From positions 1-61,282 of the forward strand of contig JBHYDC010000023.1 of the NCBI GenBank assembly GCA_051861205.1: DNA of 61,282 nucleotides, written 5' to 3'. Below the pieces are notes generated by a model, which worked only from the letters and a program-made list of their open reading frames with translations, had not been told where the DNA came from and searched no databases. The stretch comes from JBHYDC01 sp051861205 (GTDB taxonomy: Bacteria; Pseudomonadota; Alphaproteobacteria; Rhizobiales; Pleomorphomonadaceae). Shown here in pieces: positions 36,472 through 44,081 of the stretch. The position numbers and the translations under genes are program-made. Numbering within the stretch: position 1 is the first letter of the stretch; every line of letters begins with the position of its first letter.

Positions 36472-37368
36472 TCACGGCTTCCAAAGCCAAGCGGCACCGC
36501 GCACGCCCGAGCTATCGCCGAACTTCGCCTTGCGGATGGGCGTTTCCACGCTGTCGGAGAAGACATAGGGCGAGATCGCGCCCGGCAGATCACGGTAAAG
36601 CTCGTCCACGTTGGACATGCCGCCGCCGAGCACGAACACGTCGGGGTCGAGAATGTCGATGATCACCGCAAGCGATCGTGCCAGCCGGTCGAGATAACGC
36701 TGGTAATTCGCGCTAGCCACGGGGTCACCCGCCCGCATCAGCGCCACGATCTCATGGCCCTTCAGGCGCACGCCGGCATGGGCTTCATAGTCGTCCTGGA
36801 ACCCCGTTCCCGAACACCACATCTCCAGGCAGCCGTGCCGTCCGCACCAGCATTTGGGGCCGGGATATTCCCCCTCCTTCGGCCAAGGCAGCGAATAATG
36901 CCCGATCTCGCCGCCAAGCCCCTGAAAGCCGTTGTGGGGCTTGCCATCGATGGCGATGCCCGATCCGTGCCCGGTTCCGATGATGATGCCGTGCACCACA
37001 TGCGCGCCCGCGCCAGCCCCGTCCACCGCCTCCGAAACCGCCAGACAATTCGCGTCGTTGGAAAGCCGTACTGGCCGGCCGAGCGCTTCTTCCAGATCCC
37101 TGCCGAGCGGCTGGCCGTTCAACCACCAGGAATTCGCATTGCGGATGATGCCCGTCTTGGGGTTGGGACTGCCGGGAATACCGAGCCCCACCTGCCCGAC
37201 GCGCCCCATCTCGGCCTCCGCATGCGCCACGAGATCGAGGACGGCGCGGATCGATCCTTTATAATCCTCCCGCGGCGTCGGGATGCGATGGCGGACAAGT
37301 TCGGTCCCATCATGATCAAGACCGATGACCTCCATCTTGGTCCCACCCCAGTCGATCCCGATCAGCAT
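36472..37368 (-). CDS. frcK: ROK family fructokinase
   Basis: 298 residues. The N-terminal phosphate loop 'IGIDWGGTKMEVIGLD' and the ROK signature around 'GHGSGIAIDGKPHNGFQGLGGE' are present, and the zinc site 'CWCGRHGCLEMWC' (residues about 178-190) is intact. Catalytic Asp is expected in 'LSNDANC'. It converts fructose to fructose-6-phosphate. In Sinorhizobium frcK directly follows frcA; here it is 5.8 kb away on the same strand, with other genes between. The assignment to fructose rests on similarity and neighbourhood. Confidence 0.85.
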   Translation of the reverse strand: MLIGIDWGGTKMEVIGLDHDGTELVRHRIPTPREDYKGSIRAVLDLVAHAEAEMGRVGQVGLGIPGSPNPKTGIIRNANSWWLNGQPLGRDLEEALGRPVRLSNDANCLAVSEAVDGAGAGAHVVHGIIIGTGHGSGIAIDGKPHNGFQGLGGEIGHYSLPWPKEGEYPGPKCWCGRHGCLEMWCSGTGFQDDYEAHAGVRLKGHEIVALMRAGDPVASANYQRYLDRLARSLAVIIDILDPDVFVLGGGMSNVDELYRDLPGAISPYVFSDSVETPIRKAKFGDSSGVRGAAWLWKP

Positions 37369-37403
37369 GCGTGAAGCTCCTCGCCTTCGTCCCTGATAGG
37401 GGA

Positions 37404-38432
37404 TTAGCGAAGAACCGTTCCGCTTTCAATCGATAGAGCGGTACTTGCAGGCGCCGTCTGCTTGGGTGGCATCAGCACTTTCAAGGCTTTCGGCCGCACA
37501 TGGAATGTGAAGGGCGGCGCGCAGTGCTTCAGTTCGCCATCCACCGAAACCTTCAGATCCGGCCGCGTGCTTTCAAGCACCAACCGGCGCACCGCATCCA
37601 CCTCCAGCCGGGAATTGGAACGCCAGCGGCCGAAGGCGGCTGAAAACACGGCCATCAGGAAATCCAACATCCCCCTGGCCGGCAGAAGAACCAGATCGAG
37701 GTCGCCCTTGGTTAGATCCTCCGCATGGGGAAAGTTGGCGAAGCCCTCGCGAAACGAGCCCACCGTCACCGCCACCTGATAATAGCGCGTACGCGGCCGC
37801 TCCGTGTCGCCGTGCACCACCAAGGACAATCGCTTCAGCGATCGAAGGGTGCGCTGCCAAACCCGCACGGACGCGATCATCTTTCCAAGACGCGAGGCAT
37901 AGGGAATCGCATCACGCACTTCGATGAAGTGAGGATGGAAGCCGAGGCTGACGTGGTGGAGGAAGATAAAGTCGCGCCCACGGCCATCCTGCATATCGCC
38001 GACATCGACCGCCACGACCTCGCAAGACGGCAGGGCGGCCAGCGCCGCGTCCATCCCGATCGGGATTCGCAGGGACCGCGCGAAGAGATTGAACGTTCCC
38101 AGCGGGATCACACCCATCGTCTTGCCGGTACCCATGAAGATCGCGCCGGCCGAAGAAATAGACCCGTCACCACCGCCCACGATCACCGTGTCAACGTCGT
38201 CCCGGCTCGCCAGATCCTGCAAGGTCTGGCGCCATTTCCGCGGCTCGACGAACTTGATCTCGCTGACCTCGCCAAGCCCGCCGATAGCCCTTGCGATACG
38301 GCCGGCGAGATCGTTTCGATCAGCCGTTCTAGCCGTTCCCGCTTTGGCGTTGATGGCGACCATAACACGGCCGCCCCCCGGCTTGACGGAAGCCACGTCG
38401 GTGGAGATATCGAGGGATACCGCGCCTGCCAT
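37404..38432 (-). CDS. diacylglycerol kinase family lipid kinase
   Basis: 342 residues with the DAGK catalytic domain: 'VMVAINAKAGTA', 'VIVGGGDGSISSAG' (residues about 83-96) and 'GVIPLGTFNLFARSLRIP'. The C-terminal strand-rich domain has 'VSVDGELKHCAPPFTFHVRP', as in YegS/BmrU-like lipid kinases. The lipid substrate is unknown. It stands alone downstream of phyR on the same strand, with 114 bases between. Confidence 0.88.
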   Translation of the reverse strand: MAGAVSLDISTDVASVKPGGGRVMVAINAKAGTARTADRNDLAGRIARAIGGLGEVSEIKFVEPRKWRQTLQDLASRDDVDTVIVGGGDGSISSAGAIFMGTGKTMGVIPLGTFNLFARSLRIPIGMDAALAALPSCEVVAVDVGDMQDGRGRDFIFLHHVSLGFHPHFIEVRDAIPYASRLGKMIASVRVWQRTLRSLKRLSLVVHGDTERPRTRYYQVAVTVGSFREGFANFPHAEDLTKGDLDLVLLPARGMLDFLMAVFSAAFGRWRSNSRLEVDAVRRLVLESTRPDLKVSVDGELKHCAPPFTFHVRPKALKVLMPPKQTAPASTALSIESGTVLR

Positions 38433-38546
38433 CAGATACCCGTCGGACCCAGGCGGACAAGCCGCGTCGCCATCTGATATGGGCAGGACCCGCTCACCTT
38501 GCTAGTACCAGGATGATCGCCTCCCGCCCCGGCGAGTGCCGCTGGT

Positions 38547-39341
38547 TCAAGACGCACGCCGCACATCCATGGCGGCATCCTTGAAGAAAAGTGCTTGGCT
38601 CACAACGGCTTTCACCATGTCCTGACGGAACGGCTTGGTGATCAAGAAGGCCGGTTCCGGCCGCTCGCCGGTCAAAAGACGCTCCGGGTACGCGGTGATG
38701 AAAACGACCGGAACCGCAAGCCCGGGCAGGATTTCATTCACGGCCTCAAGGCCGGACGAACCATCGGCCAGTTGAATATCGGCAAGGATCAAACCCGGCC
38801 GGCATTTGGCGGCCAGCCTCACGGCTTCCTTATGGGTTCTGGCATTGCCGACAACGCGGTGGCCGAGGCTTTCCACCAGCATTTCCAAATCCATCGCGAT
38901 AATTGGTTCATCTTCGATGATGAGCACATCCGTCGCCACCTGAGCGGCAATCTCGCGACCGGCTTCCTCGACGAGTTCAGCCACATCTTTCTCGCCAACC
39001 CCAAGGACGATGGCCGTATCCTCCGAACTGAAGCCCTCCACGGTCGTGAGGAGGAACGCCTGCCGCGGCCGCGGCGTTAAGGCGCCGACAGCATCAAGAC
39101 CGGTTCCCGGTTCCGCATGCGGATTTTCCGCATTGACCGAGACTGAATTCCATATCTGGGAAAAAACGCGGTAGAGCGCCACGCGCGGCGGCAGATCGCG
39201 TTCAAAGGAATCAGGCGCCGCCACCAGCGCTTCGAGGACGGCGATAACATAGGCGTCGCCGCTGTGTTGGGTGCCGTTCAGGGCACGGGCATAACGTCTG
39301 AGATAAGGAAGGTGCGGAGCGATGGTATCGGACAGCGACAT
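38547..39341 (-). CDS. phyR: general stress response regulator PhyR
   Basis: 264 residues. The N-terminal 120 residues form an ECF-sigma-like domain ('ALTPRPRQAFLLTTVEGFSSEDTAIVLG' is the sigma4-like part, seen in pieces). The C-terminal receiver domain runs from about residue 137, with acidic pair 'IIEDEP' and phospho-acceptor Asp188 in 'LILADIQLADGSSG', 'VFITAYPERL' and the Lys in 'LITKPFRQDM'. When phosphorylated, PhyR binds NepR and frees EcfG. It is divergent from nepR-ecfG, with an EcfG-type promoter in the gap. Confidence 0.96.
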   Translation of the reverse strand: MSLSDTIAPHLPYLRRYARALNGTQHSGDAYVIAVLEALVAAPDSFERDLPPRVALYRVFSQIWNSVSVNAENPHAEPGTGLDAVGALTPRPRQAFLLTTVEGFSSEDTAIVLGVGEKDVAELVEEAGREIAAQVATDVLIIEDEPIIAMDLEMLVESLGHRVVGNARTHKEAVRLAAKCRPGLILADIQLADGSSGLEAVNEILPGLAVPVVFITAYPERLLTGERPEPAFLITKPFRQDMVKAVVSQALFFKDAAMDVRRAS

Positions 39342-39419
39342 TCGAACGACGGCTCCTCGGCAAGACTGAAAAAGTTATCCAAGAAAAATATGTCGGCGTC
39401 CCGACTGCGGCTCTCGAAC

Positions 39420-39444
39420 AACGTGCCATGCCGGCATTGGTTCC
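39420..39444 (-). promoter_or_regulatory. EcfG-type promoter of phyR
   Basis: Read on the minus strand: GGAAC (39444-39440), 16 bases, then CGTT (39423-39420). It is an exact match to the EcfG consensus, about 79 bases before the phyR start codon. Confidence 0.8.
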
Positions 39445-39496
39445 GGGGATGTGCAGTCACCCCCGCATTTTTTTCATCCTGTCCATCGAAAACAGT

Positions 39497-39521
39497 GGAA
39501 CGCGGTAAGCTTCCAAGCGTT
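39497..39521 (+). promoter_or_regulatory. EcfG-type promoter of nepR-ecfG
   Basis: GGAAC (39497-39501), 16 bases, then CGTT (39518-39521). It is an exact consensus match, 91 bases before the nepR start, and implies autoregulation of the sigma factor. Confidence 0.82.
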
Positions 39522-39612
39522 TTAGATCTGATCCATAGCGCGAACCAGCCGGCATTCGGCAAGCTGGCGGAGGGAATGGTGACGTTGAGCGACTGGCGAA
39601 GGACTTGAGATT

Positions 39613-39924
39613 TTGACCCGTGATAAGAACCAACCGGACAAGCCGGGCAAGCCCCGTGAAAGCCGATCGGACCACGTGGCGCGTCCGCTTTCTCCAGATC
39701 TCCAGGCGCATATCGGCCTCCGACTGAAGGCGTTTTACGACAGCGTCCTTTCGGAACCGATCCCCGATCGATTTGCCGAATTGCTGAACCGTCTGGATGC
39801 AGATGAACCTTCCCTCGACGGCGGTGCTCCTGCACCGGCCGCCCGTACATCGAATGCGGGACAAACGAAATCCGAACCGGAAGCGTCGCTGAACGGCGAT
39901 GCGGAAACGGACGTGCGGCAATGA
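39613..39924 (+). CDS. nepR: anti-sigma factor NepR
   Basis: 103 residues. The core helices that bind EcfG or PhyR are at about residues 27-63 ('LSPDLQAHIGLRLKAFYDSV', then 'PIPDRFAELLNRLD'). The rest is disordered and polar, longer at the C-terminus than the usual 60-70-residue NepR. The start is taken as TTG at 39613, preceded by AAGGA at a suitable distance; no ATG lies in a better place. Its stop overlaps the ecfG start by 4 bases (ATGA), which helps keep sigma and anti-sigma in step. Confidence 0.92.
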   Translation: MTRDKNQPDKPGKPRESRSDHVARPLSPDLQAHIGLRLKAFYDSVLSEPIPDRFAELLNRLDADEPSLDGGAPAPAARTSNAGQTKSEPEASLNGDAETDVRQ

Positions 39925-40508
39925 CCGTCGACAACGTCGACGCAAACCAGGGAAAGAAAGCGCTACGAGACGAGCTTCTCGCGGCCATTCCCCCCTTGCG
40001 TGCTTTTGCCGTATCGCTGACGGCGGATACCGACCGCGCTGACGACCTCGTTCAGGAAACGCTCGTCAAAGCTTGGTCGAACCTCAATAGTTTCACGCCG
40101 GGAACGAACATGCGCGCCTGGCTCTTCACGATCTTGCGCAACACTTTCTATTCCAATCACCGCAAGCAACGCCGGGAAGTTCAAGATGTGGAGGGTGAGC
40201 ACGCGGCGCGGCTCGCCACCCATCCCAGTCAGAACGGCCATATGGATCTGGCCGACTTCCGCCAAGCGCTCGCACGCCTTCCGGACGACCAGCGCGAGGC
40301 CCTGATTTTGATCGGCGCGAGCGGATTTTCCTATGAAGAAGCCGCCGAGATTTGCGGCTGCGCCATTGGCACGGTCAAAAGCCGCGTGAACCGGGCCCGC
40401 AACAAGCTTGTGGAAATCATGTCAATTCCCTCCGCGGATGTGTTCGGGCCAGACGAGACGACGCAAGCCGTGATGGGGGACCCCGTTACCACTCGGTCCG
40501 GAACCTGA
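39921..40508 (+). CDS. ecfG: ECF sigma factor EcfG (general stress)
   Basis: 195 residues. Region 2 has 'AFAVSLTADTDRADDLVQET' and 'GTNMRAWLFTILRNTFYSNHRK' (-10 recognition). Region 4 has 'LPDDQREALILIGASGFSYEEAAEICGCAIGTVKSRVNRARNKL' at about residues 112-156 (seen in pieces; -35 recognition). The sequence between the regions and the short Pro/Thr-rich tail are typical of the EcfG/RpoE2 group. Two consensus EcfG promoters lie in the adjacent phyR-nepR gap. Confidence 0.95.
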   Translation: MTVDNVDANQGKKALRDELLAAIPPLRAFAVSLTADTDRADDLVQETLVKAWSNLNSFTPGTNMRAWLFTILRNTFYSNHRKQRREVQDVEGEHAARLATHPSQNGHMDLADFRQALARLPDDQREALILIGASGFSYEEAAEICGCAIGTVKSRVNRARNKLVEIMSIPSADVFGPDETTQAVMGDPVTTRSGT

Positions 40509-40513
40509 CATCA

Positions 40514-42199
40514 ATGTCCCGGCAGGAACCGCTGAAGCGGGGTTCGAGATCGAGGACAAGTGTGTTCAAGTCGACCGGCATTCCCATAGGGGCTAGGATA
40601 GGGCTTCTTCTCGTCGCCGCCGTGCTGCCTCTGGCGACCCTTTCGGGCGTTTACGCCTGGATCGCCGGCGAAACCGCTCGCGCGGCGGAAATGCGTGCTC
40701 GGTACGAGACGGCCCGCGTCGTCGCCGGTGCCGTAGAAGGCGTCGTCGAAGGCGCCTCGCGCCCCATCGATCTCATTCTAACCGATAGCAGCGCCACGAT
40801 GGATCCCGGTGCCTGCCGGGCTTCGCTCTCACGGCTTCTCGGCCTTGTCGACCCGATCACCGATGCCGCAATCATCAAGAACGGCCATCGTGTCTGCGGC
40901 ATCGCGCGGGTGAACGAGCGCCAACTCACCGATATGACCGGCACCGCGCCGCCCATCGCGCCTTTTTCGGACGCGACGGTGACGATCGGGGCGAACGGCG
41001 ATCCGGCGATCCGGCTCGTGCGTGCACTCTACGGATCGGATGGTCCGGTCGGCGTGCTTCATGTCGACCTTGCGCCGATCTGGCAGCGGATGGCGACGTC
41101 CATCACCGGCTTGGGCGGCTCGCGCGTGTTCATCCTCAATGAAGCCGGCGACGTGATCGCCGATCCGAACGGCCGCGTCGAAACATCTGCGATCTCCGCC
41201 GTTGTCTCGGCTGTCGACGAAAGCAAAAGCGCCACCCTTCCCGTCCTTCGGGTCGATGCTCGCGGCATCGATTTTGTGGCGATCGCGCAGGTGAGCGATA
41301 CGAACCTGCGTATAGCCGTCACAAGCAATAGATCCAGCGTGGACCGGAGCGCGGCCGCCACCCTGGCGCTCGTCGTTGGCTTGCCGGTGCTCTTCCTCGT
41401 CGCGGCAGTGTCGATCGCGTGGTTCGGTGTCGAGAGGCTCGTGAACCGCTGGGTGCGCCGGCTCGGGCGCGCAACCCGGCTCTATAGCGACGGCAATCTC
41501 TCGGTTCGGGTGGGCGCCATGGATAAGGCGCCGGACGAGTTTCGCGCCCTCGGTGAGAGCTTTGATGGAATGGCTTCGCGCATGGAAGCGCGCTCCATCG
41601 AGCTGGAGCGGGCACTGGATGACAAGAACCACTTCGTCCGCGAGCTGCATCACCGGGTCAAAAACAATTTCCAGATGATCGCGAGCCTCCTAACCCTTCA
41701 GCGGCGCGACGCGGACCGGGCGGCGGAATCAGCCATCCGCGAGGCGCATGACCGGGTTCAGGCCCTGGCCGCCGCCTATCGCGCCTCTTATGCAGACAGC
41801 GAATCGGGATCGGTGCCGATGGGGGTGCTTCTCAGCGATCTTATAGAGCGACTGCGGGAAAGCGCGCGCATTTCGGCTCGTTCGGTCACCTATGAATGCA
41901 CGGGCGATCCGATATCGCTGCACCTCGATCGCGCAATCCCCTTCGCCCTTCTCATCACCGAACTGATTGTGCCACTCTTCGAACAGATCCAAAGCGAGGA
42001 CGACTGTATCCAGGTGGAAACAGCTTGGGCGGATCCCGAGCACGAGACGATACGCTCGCGGATCACCGCCATGTCCCACGCTCTGGGGTCCGAGCGGCCG
42101 CTTTCGCACAGGCTCACACGCGCCTATTCCGCGCAGCTTGGCGCAACGGTCACGCGTACAGGACGAACCATAGAAATTGTTCTGCCAAGGCACGTCTGA
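40514..42199 (+). CDS. membrane histidine-kinase-like protein of the GSR locus
   Basis: 561 residues, starting at MSRQEPLKRGSRS 5 bases after ecfG. Membrane helices are at about 26-50 and 283-305, enclosing a periplasmic sensor of some 230 residues, then a HAMP domain (306-358). A HisKA_2-type phospho-acceptor motif 'ELHHRVKNNFQMIASLL' places the His at about 379. The ATPase part (460-561) is degenerate: the N-box reads 'LLITELIVPLFEQI' with no Asn, and no D-x-G-x-G motif is visible. It may be a non-catalytic or phosphatase-only regulator of PhyR. It ends at a strong terminator. Confidence 0.88.
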   Translation: MSRQEPLKRGSRSRTSVFKSTGIPIGARIGLLLVAAVLPLATLSGVYAWIAGETARAAEMRARYETARVVAGAVEGVVEGASRPIDLILTDSSATMDPGACRASLSRLLGLVDPITDAAIIKNGHRVCGIARVNERQLTDMTGTAPPIAPFSDATVTIGANGDPAIRLVRALYGSDGPVGVLHVDLAPIWQRMATSITGLGGSRVFILNEAGDVIADPNGRVETSAISAVVSAVDESKSATLPVLRVDARGIDFVAIAQVSDTNLRIAVTSNRSSVDRSAAATLALVVGLPVLFLVAAVSIAWFGVERLVNRWVRRLGRATRLYSDGNLSVRVGAMDKAPDEFRALGESFDGMASRMEARSIELERALDDKNHFVRELHHRVKNNFQMIASLLTLQRRDADRAAESAIREAHDRVQALAAAYRASYADSESGSVPMGVLLSDLIERLRESARISARSVTYECTGDPISLHLDRAIPFALLITELIVPLFEQIQSEDDCIQVETAWADPEHETIRSRITAMSHALGSERPLSHRLTRAYSAQLGATVTRTGRTIEIVLPRHV

Positions 42200-42221
42200 A
42201 CGGGCTACCCCAAACACGCGC

Positions 42222-42262
42222 AAAAAACGGAGGCCCACTTTCGCGGGCCTCCGATTTTTGTT
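42222..42262. terminator. bidirectional Rho-independent terminator
   Basis: CGGAGGCCC (42228-42236) pairs with GGGCCTCCG (42245-42253) over an 8-base loop. A-run on the left and ATTTTTGTTT on the right serve both the kinase gene (+) and the DUF1328 gene (-). Confidence 0.9.
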
Positions 42263-42270
42263 TACCGCAC

Positions 42271-42450
42271 CTAGATGGCGGGTGGCCGTCGGCCGGAAAT
42301 GAGACCGTAGACCAAGGAAATCACGAACAGAACGATCGCCACGAAGAAAATCAGCTTCGCGATGCCCACTGCCGTACCGGCGATGCCGCCAAAGCCAAGT
42401 GCCGCAGCAATAAGGGCGATGATTAGAAAAGTAAGAGCCCATCCAAGCAT
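42271..42450 (-). CDS. DUF1328 small membrane protein
   Basis: 59 residues, starting at MLGWALTFLIIALIAAALGF after a GGAGGG ribosome site; an ATG five codons upstream is less well placed. Two hydrophobic helices with a 'GFGGIAGTAVGIAK' turn are the full DUF1328 (UPF0391) pattern. Members are often induced by stress. An EcfG-like promoter lies upstream, so membership of the stress regulon encoded next door is likely. The molecular role is unknown. Confidence 0.87.
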   Translation of the reverse strand: MLGWALTFLIIALIAAALGFGGIAGTAVGIAKLIFFVAIVLFVISLVYGLISGRRPPAI

Positions 42451-42513
42451 GTGAAGTCCCTCCATCGCAATGTCGATCGACGAAACGAGCGCCTTCGATC
42501 TTGATGAAGAGAC

Positions 42514-42539
42514 AACAAATACAATCGATCACAGGTTCC
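42514..42539 (-). promoter_or_regulatory. possible EcfG-type promoter of the DUF1328 gene
   Basis: Minus strand: GGAAC (42539-42535), 17 bases, then TGTT (42517-42514), about 63 bases before the start codon. One base of the -10 (T for C) differs from consensus. Confidence 0.5.
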
Positions 42540-42568
42540 ATTTAAGCTCGTGCCAGAGCGGATCGCTT

Positions 42569-43099
42569 TCATGCGCGGCCGTCGTCTTTGACCGTCAGCG
42601 GCAGACCCGCAACGACGAGGTGAACGCGCCCGGCCACCCCCGCCACAGCCTGATGCAGCCGCCCCGCCGCATCCCGGAAGGTCCGGGAAAGGGCGTTATC
42701 AGGCACGATCCCAAGCCCGACCTCGTTGGAGACGAGCACCACCGGCGCCCTCGCCTCCCGCAGCGCCGCCACAAGCGCAAACCGATCGGCACCCAGATCC
42801 GCATCGGCAAGCAGCCGGTTGGTGAGCCAGAGCGTCAAACAGTCAACCAGGATCGGCCGATCGCCGGCGCCATATGCGCGGATGATGTCCGGCAGCGCGT
42901 GGGGTACGTCCAGCGTCTCCCAGCCCTCCCCGCGATCGCGGCGGTGATCGGCGATCCGCGCGCGCATCTCGTCGTCGAACGCCTGCGCCGTCGCCACATA
43001 GATCCAAGGGGCCGGCCCCGCCGCCCGAACCAAAGCCTCGGCATGGCGACTTTTGCCCGATCGCGCCCCGCCGAGCACGAAGGTTATGTGTCCCGTCAT
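42569..43099 (-). CDS. cobU: adenosylcobinamide kinase / guanylyltransferase
   Basis: 176 residues, starting at MTGHITFVLGGARSGKSRHAE. The P-loop 'GGARSGKS' (residues about 10-17), the 'WIYVATAQAFDDEMRARIADHRRDRG' segment with the guanylylated His, and 'LVDCLTLWLTN' and 'VSNEVGLGIVPD' are the CobU/CobP set. It activates cobinamide in the late B12 pathway. Its ATG overlaps the stop of the RpiR regulator by 4 bases, so the two are translationally coupled. No other cobalamin gene is nearby and I saw no cobalamin riboswitch. Confidence 0.93.
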   Translation of the reverse strand: MTGHITFVLGGARSGKSRHAEALVRAAGPAPWIYVATAQAFDDEMRARIADHRRDRGEGWETLDVPHALPDIIRAYGAGDRPILVDCLTLWLTNRLLADADLGADRFALVAALREARAPVVLVSNEVGLGIVPDNALSRTFRDAAGRLHQAVAGVAGRVHLVVAGLPLTVKDDGRA

Positions 43100-43953
43100 C
43101 CCCGCCCCTTCTCGCGAAGGCCGTCGATGGCCGAAATGCGCCGGCTGGTCTCGTCCCAGCTCCGCTCGGTCACCGCCGCCAGGATCGCCTCCATAATGCC
43201 GAGCATTCCGGTCATCGAGTCCCAGCGCGAGGGCACCGCCACACGCGCCGAAATGATATGGCGGGAGTATCGCGCGATCGGCGAAAGCCATTGATCGGTG
43301 AAGAGCACCAGCGTCACTCCGCGCTGCGCCGCAGCCTCCGCAAAGCTCAAGAGATCGTCCTGATACCGGCGGATATCGAACAACACCAGGAGGTCGCGGT
43401 GCCCAAGATCGATCAGCCCGTCGCGCCACGTCGACGTCTGTCCATCGAAATGGCTCACACCGGAGCGGATCACCCGAAGATGCGAGGCGAGATGCCGAGC
43501 CAGCACATCCGTAAATCGCCCGCCGGCAACCGCGATCTTGCGCCGCCGATCGGAAAACGCCTCAACGAGCGCATCGAACTCGACCGCGGGCACATGGCGA
43601 AACGTCTCGCGTATATTTTCGATCAGGGCGTCCCGATATCGCTCCAGCGGCCCGGCAGCAGCTTCGACCCGGCCGAAATGACCCTTTGCGAGCGGGGACT
43701 GGCTCTGCTTGTCCAATTCCTCCCGCAGACCCCGCTGAAATTCAGGATATCCGGCAAATCCGAGCCGCGCCACGAAGCGCAGAACGGTGGGCGCGCTCAC
43801 CGTGGCGCGCTTGGCGAATTCGGCCACGGTCTCAAGCCCTGCCACGGGATAGTTCGCCAGAAGCACGTATCCAGCCTTGCGCTCGGTGGGCGTGAAACGA
43901 TGCATCTCGTCTCGAATACGTTCGGCAATGCTGAGGCCAGCGGACTCTTCCAC
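43096..43953 (-). CDS. RpiR family transcription regulator
   Basis: 285 residues. The start is a GTG (VEESAGLSIAERI) preceded by GGGGGA at the right distance; the open frame runs 348 bases further, but the extra sequence is unlike the family. The N-terminal HTH_6 domain has 'FTPTERKAGYVLLANYP' and 'FAKRATVSAPTVLRFVARLG'; the C-terminal SIS domain has 'KIAVAGGRFTDVLARHLA'. It is divergent from the amine operon, with a TGTAAT-N4-ATTACA palindrome close to its start, so it probably controls that operon and itself. Confidence 0.9.
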   Translation of the reverse strand: MEESAGLSIAERIRDEMHRFTPTERKAGYVLLANYPVAGLETVAEFAKRATVSAPTVLRFVARLGFAGYPEFQRGLREELDKQSQSPLAKGHFGRVEAAAGPLERYRDALIENIRETFRHVPAVEFDALVEAFSDRRRKIAVAGGRFTDVLARHLASHLRVIRSGVSHFDGQTSTWRDGLIDLGHRDLLVLFDIRRYQDDLLSFAEAAAQRGVTLVLFTDQWLSPIARYSRHIISARVAVPSRWDSMTGMLGIMEAILAAVTERSWDETSRRISAIDGLREKGRG

Positions 43954-43970
43954 GGCAAATCCCCCATCTC

Positions 43971-43986
43971 TGTAATCAACATTACA
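43971..43986. promoter_or_regulatory. perfect palindrome, likely RpiR operator
   Basis: TGTAAT (43971-43976), CAAC, ATTACA (43981-43986), in the divergent gap. A related shorter site, TTGTTACAA, is at 44018-44026. Both would sit over the promoters of the regulator and the operon. Confidence 0.6.
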
Positions 43987-44081
43987 GGAATTGACTCCCG
44001 GAATTAAAGTGACCAAATTGTTACAAAGTGGCATGTTCGAAAGTCGAAGCTGCGAGATACGGAGCCTTCCGGAGACCGAGT

